A DNA stretch of 64,000 nt from assembly GCF_036002945.1 (NCBI RefSeq), contig NZ_CP108529.1, positions 2,976,001 to 3,040,000 on the forward strand, read 5' to 3'. How positions within the stretch are numbered: the stretch's first letter is position 1; every line of letters starts with the position of its first letter. Positions 61,312-64,000 of the stretch are shown here, one piece after another. The notes beneath the pieces are model-generated. The model saw only the letters and a program-made list of their open reading frames with translations. It was not told the DNA's origin and did not search any database. The DNA comes from Streptomyces sp. NBC_01224. GTDB lineage: Bacteria; Actinomycetota; Actinomycetes; Streptomycetales; Streptomycetaceae. A program made the position numbers and the translations under genes.

Positions 61312-62076
61312 TTGTCCATGAAGACGAAGTCGATCGGTACGGGGTTGGCCGCCGCCCTTGTGACGGCACTCACCCTGACGCTGAGCGGCTGCTCCATGCA
61401 GACCACCGCGCCGGCCTCCGCGCGCGGCGACGCGGGCTCCGACGCCAAGGGCTCCTTCGGCCCGGTGGACTGCCGCAAGGCGAAGTGCATAGCCCTGACC
61501 TTCGACGCGGGACCGGGCGAGGACACCCCGCATCTGCTGGACATCCTCAAGGAGAAGAAGGTGCACGCGACCTTCTTCCTGCTGGGCAAGAACCACGTCA
61601 AGAAGCACCCCGACACCGTGCAAAGGCTCGCCGCCGAGGGGCACGAGGTGGCCAACCACACCTGGTCCCACGAGATCCTGACGGACAAGAAGCCCGCCGA
61701 GATACGCGACGAGCTGGAGAAGACGCAGGACGCGATAGCGGAGATCACCGGCAGGAAGCCGCGCCTGATGCGCCCGCCGCAGGGCCGTACCGACGACACC
61801 GTCTCGGACATCAGCAAGGACCTGGGGCTCTCCCAGATCCTGTGGAGCGCGACCGCCAAGGACTACTCCACGACCGACTCGACCCTGATCAAGAAGCGCA
61901 TCCTGGACCAGGCCGGCCGGGACGGCATCATCCTGCTGCACGACATCTACAAGGGGACGGTGCCCGCCGTGCCGGGCATCATCGACGCGCTGAAGAAGCA
62001 GGGCTACACCTTCGTCACCGTCCCGCAGCTGATGGCGCCGGCCGAGCCGGTCCCGGGGACCATCTACCGCCCCTGA
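61312..62076 (+). CDS. polysaccharide deacetylase lipoprotein (CE4/NodB)
   Basis: The protein has 254 residues. The N-terminal lipobox is LTLSGC, so it is anchored outside. The NodB domain has TFDAGPG (motif 1, with the second Asp changed to Ala as is common in actinobacteria), NHTWSHE (motif 2), RPPQGR (motif 3) and LLHDIYKG (motif 5). It removes acetyl groups from peptidoglycan or another N-acetyl sugar polymer. The start is TTG at 61312, with GGAGG nine bases upstream; an in-frame ATG follows at 61318. It sits next to the muramidase gene but has its own control site. Confidence 0.92.
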   Translation: MSMKTKSIGTGLAAALVTALTLTLSGCSMQTTAPASARGDAGSDAKGSFGPVDCRKAKCIALTFDAGPGEDTPHLLDILKEKKVHATFFLLGKNHVKKHPDTVQRLAAEGHEVANHTWSHEILTDKKPAEIRDELEKTQDAIAEITGRKPRLMRPPQGRTDDTVSDISKDLGLSQILWSATAKDYSTTDSTLIKKRILDQAGRDGIILLHDIYKGTVPAVPGIIDALKKQGYTFVTVPQLMAPAEPVPGTIYRP

Positions 62077-62116
62077 GCCGTACGTCCCGACGAGCGAGGC
62101 CCCGGGCGCACGCGGA

Positions 62117-62152
62117 ACGGCCCGCCCACCCGTTGCCGGGAAGGCGGGCCGT
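62117..62152. terminator. bidirectional terminator between deacetylase and lon
   Basis: ACGGCCCGCC and GGCGGGCCGT pair perfectly over ten bases around a 16-base loop, between two convergent stops. Confidence 0.75.
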
Positions 62153-62198
62153 CCGTACCGGTCGCGCACGTGGTGCCACGCCCGTCACGCCATGGCGC

Positions 62199-64000
62199 CT
62201 ACGCCGCGGCCGGGATCCTCTCCTCGGGCCTGGCCGCGGAGGCCGGGGCGAGGGCGATCTCCAGCACCTGGCGGACGTCCGTCACCGGATGGACCTCCAG
62301 GGTGTCCAGGACCTCGGCCGGGACATCGTCCAGGTCGGCCTCGTTCCGCTTCGGGATCACCACGGTGGTGATCCCGGCGCGGTGCGCGGCCAGCAGCTTC
62401 TGCTTCAGGCCGCCGATCGGCAGCACCCGTCCGGTGAGCGAGACCTCGCCGGTCATCGCCACATCCGTACGGACCAGCCGTCCGGAGAGCAGCGAGGCCA
62501 GCGCGGTCGTCATGGTGATGCCGGCGCTCGGGCCGTCCTTCGGGACCGCGCCCGCCGGGAAGTGGATGTGCACGCCGCGGTCCTTCAGATCCGCGACCGG
62601 CAGCTCCAGCTCCGCGCCGTGCGACCGCAGGAAGCTCAGCGCGATCTGCGCGGACTCCTTCATGACGTCGCCGAGCTGACCGGTGAGGGTCAGTCCGGAC
62701 GCCCCGGTCTCCGGGTCGGCCAGCGACGCCTCCACGAACAGCACGTCACCACCGGCACCGGTCACCGCGAGTCCGGTGGCCACGCCCGGCACCGCGGTGC
62801 GGCGCTCGGCCGGGTCCTGGGCGGACTCGGGGACGTGGTGCGGTCGGCCGATCAGACCGCGCAGATCCGCTTCGGTGACCGTGAACGGGAGTTCCCGGTC
62901 ACCCAGTTCGTGCTGGGCCGCGACCTTGCGGAGCAGCCGGGCGACGGCCCGCTCCAGGTTTCGTACGCCCGCTTCACGGGTGTACTCGCCGGCCAGCTTG
63001 CGCAGCGCGGACTCGTCGAGCGTCACCTCGTCCGTCTGCAGACCGGCCCGCTCCAGCTGGCGCGGGAGCAGGTGGTCGCGGGCGATGACGACCTTCTCGT
63101 CCTCGGTGTAGCCGTCGAGCCTGACCAGCTCCATACGGTCGAGCAGGGCCTCCGGGATGGCTTCGAGCACGTTGGCCGTCGCCAGGAAGACGACATCGCT
63201 GAGGTCGAGTTCGACCTCCAGGTAGTGGTCGCGGAAGGTGTGGTTCTGCGCCGGGTCGAGGACTTCGAGGAGGGCGGCGGCCGGGTCGCCCCGGAAGTCG
63301 GAGCCGACCTTGTCGATCTCATCGAGCAGGACGACCGGGTTCATCGAACCGGCCTCCTTGATGGCCCGGACGATACGTCCCGGCAGGGCACCGACGTAGG
63401 TACGCCGGTGGCCGCGGATCTCCGCCTCGTCCCGCACACCGCCGAGCGCGACGCGGACGAACTTGCGTCCCATGGCGTGCGCGACGGATTCACCGAGCGA
63501 GGTCTTGCCCACGCCCGGCGGACCCACCAGCGCCAGCACGGCACCGCCGCGCCGCCCGCCGACGACGCCGAGGCCGCGCTCGGAACGCCGCTTGCGTACC
63601 GCCAGGTACTCGGTGATCCGCTCCTTCACGTCCTGCAGGCCCGCGTGCTCGGCGTCGAGGATCTCCTGGGCGCCGCGGATGTCGTAGGCGTCCTCGGTCC
63701 GCTCGGTCCACGGCAGTTCGAGGACGGTGTCGAGCCAGGTCCTGATCCAGGAGCCCTCGGGGCTCTGGTCGGAGGAACGCTCCAGCTTGTCGACCTCCTT
63801 GAGCGCGGCCTCACGGACGTGCTCGGGAAGATCGGCGGCCTCGACGCGGGCCCGGTAGTCGTCGGACTCGCCCTCCGGGTCACCGTTGAGCTCGGACAGC
63901 TCCTTGCGCACGGCTTCGAGCTGGCGCCGCAGCAGGAATTCGCGCTGCTGCTTGTCGACGCCCTCCTGGACGTCCTTGGCGATGGACTCGGCGACGTCCT
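62199..64000 (-). CDS. lon: ATP-dependent Lon protease, C-terminal part (runs off window)
   Basis: About 600 codons from the 3' end are in the window. The end of the N-domain coiled coil is visible (EGVDKQQREFLLRRQLEAV). The AAA+ module follows, with Walker A GPPGVGKTS, Walker B VVLLDEIDK and sensor FLATAN. The C-terminal protease domain has the catalytic Ser in PKDGPSAGITM and Lys in GGLKQKLLAAHRAG. It degrades damaged and regulatory proteins in the cytoplasm. The 5' end and promoter (in actinomycetes often HspR-controlled) lie beyond base 64000. Confidence 0.97.
   Translation of the reverse strand, partial: DVAESIAKDVQEGVDKQQREFLLRRQLEAVRKELSELNGDPEGESDDYRARVEAADLPEHVREAALKEVDKLERSSDQSPEGSWIRTWLDTVLELPWTERTEDAYDIRGAQEILDAEHAGLQDVKERITEYLAVRKRRSERGLGVVGGRRGGAVLALVGPPGVGKTSLGESVAHAMGRKFVRVALGGVRDEAEIRGHRRTYVGALPGRIVRAIKEAGSMNPVVLLDEIDKVGSDFRGDPAAALLEVLDPAQNHTFRDHYLEVELDLSDVVFLATANVLEAIPEALLDRMELVRLDGYTEDEKVVIARDHLLPRQLERAGLQTDEVTLDESALRKLAGEYTREAGVRNLERAVARLLRKVAAQHELGDRELPFTVTEADLRGLIGRPHHVPESAQDPAERRTAVPGVATGLAVTGAGGDVLFVEASLADPETGASGLTLTGQLGDVMKESAQIALSFLRSHGAELELPVADLKDRGVHIHFPAGAVPKDGPSAGITMTTALASLLSGRLVRTDVAMTGEVSLTGRVLPIGGLKQKLLAAHRAGITTVVIPKRNEADLDDVPAEVLDTLEVHPVTDVRQVLEIALAPASAARPEERIPAAA

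Overview
The window is a high-GC actinomycete chromosome segment, almost certainly Streptomyces. The evidence is very high GC with GTG/TTG starts, a rho-thrB-thrC-hom-lysA-nrtL block, a divergent Ku/LigD-polymerase pair, a conservon (cvnA-B-C-D), a Lon protease without a nearby lon partner, and many secreted or lipobox proteins.

Layout. 1-7,800: the 5' part of rho, the threonine/lysine branch genes (thrB, thrC, hom, lysA), nrtL and a single-domain response regulator, all on the minus strand. 7,990: tRNA-Arg(CCG). 8,374-14,200: small accessory and housekeeping genes (GNAT, SWIM-finger protein, superinfection-immunity-like and membrane proteins) with a TnpB/IS605-type transposase scrap. 14,373-18,465: a secreted sedolisin, then divergent ku and ligD-polymerase genes for NHEJ. 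18,695-28,026: a HEAT-repeat/zinc-ribbon pair, a lipoprotein-histidine kinase pair, a SEDS glycosyltransferase-PBP pair, an amidase and a DUF3291 gene, largely one direction with ATGA overlaps. 28,036-36,531: a proline-rich membrane protein, two divergent diiron proteins with a TetR regulator, a membrane pseudokinase-PQQ protein and an NlpC/P60 hydrolase.

36,644-52,659 is a mobile integrative element of about 16.0 kb that sits in the 3' end of a flavin monooxygenase gene. The gene's original last codons and its terminator are stranded at 36,562-36,671, 16 kb from the rest of the gene at 52,608-53,846; the element supplies a replacement 3' end. At its left end it carries a tyrosine integrase, an AlpA/MerR-type excisionase, a helicase/primase-like ATPase, an HNH nuclease and two small genes. 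It continues with a GntR repressor, an XRE/TPR regulator broken by an amber codon, and a membrane gene next to a secreted lactococcin 972-like bacteriocin gene. Four complete insertion sequences follow or interrupt it: two 1,154-bp IS630 copies and two IS701-type elements whose transposases both look frameshifted near the C terminus. No transfer gene (FtsK/TraB type) is visible. Intergenic parts of the element hold several repeat families, including a GCGTCCGCA iteron module present twice, that resemble integrase arm sites, replication or regulatory sites.

53,877-58,339 is the conservon (sensor-like kinase, roadblock, DUF742, GTPase), with the monooxygenase in the position of its effector gene. 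58,693-64,000 holds a PP2C-like phosphatase, a MarR regulator, a GH25 muramidase, a polysaccharide deacetylase lipoprotein and the C-terminal part of lon, which runs off the window.

The most unusual part is the integrative element: its target is the tail of a conservon gene, its cargo is a lactococcin 972-type bacteriocin, and its repeats are dense.
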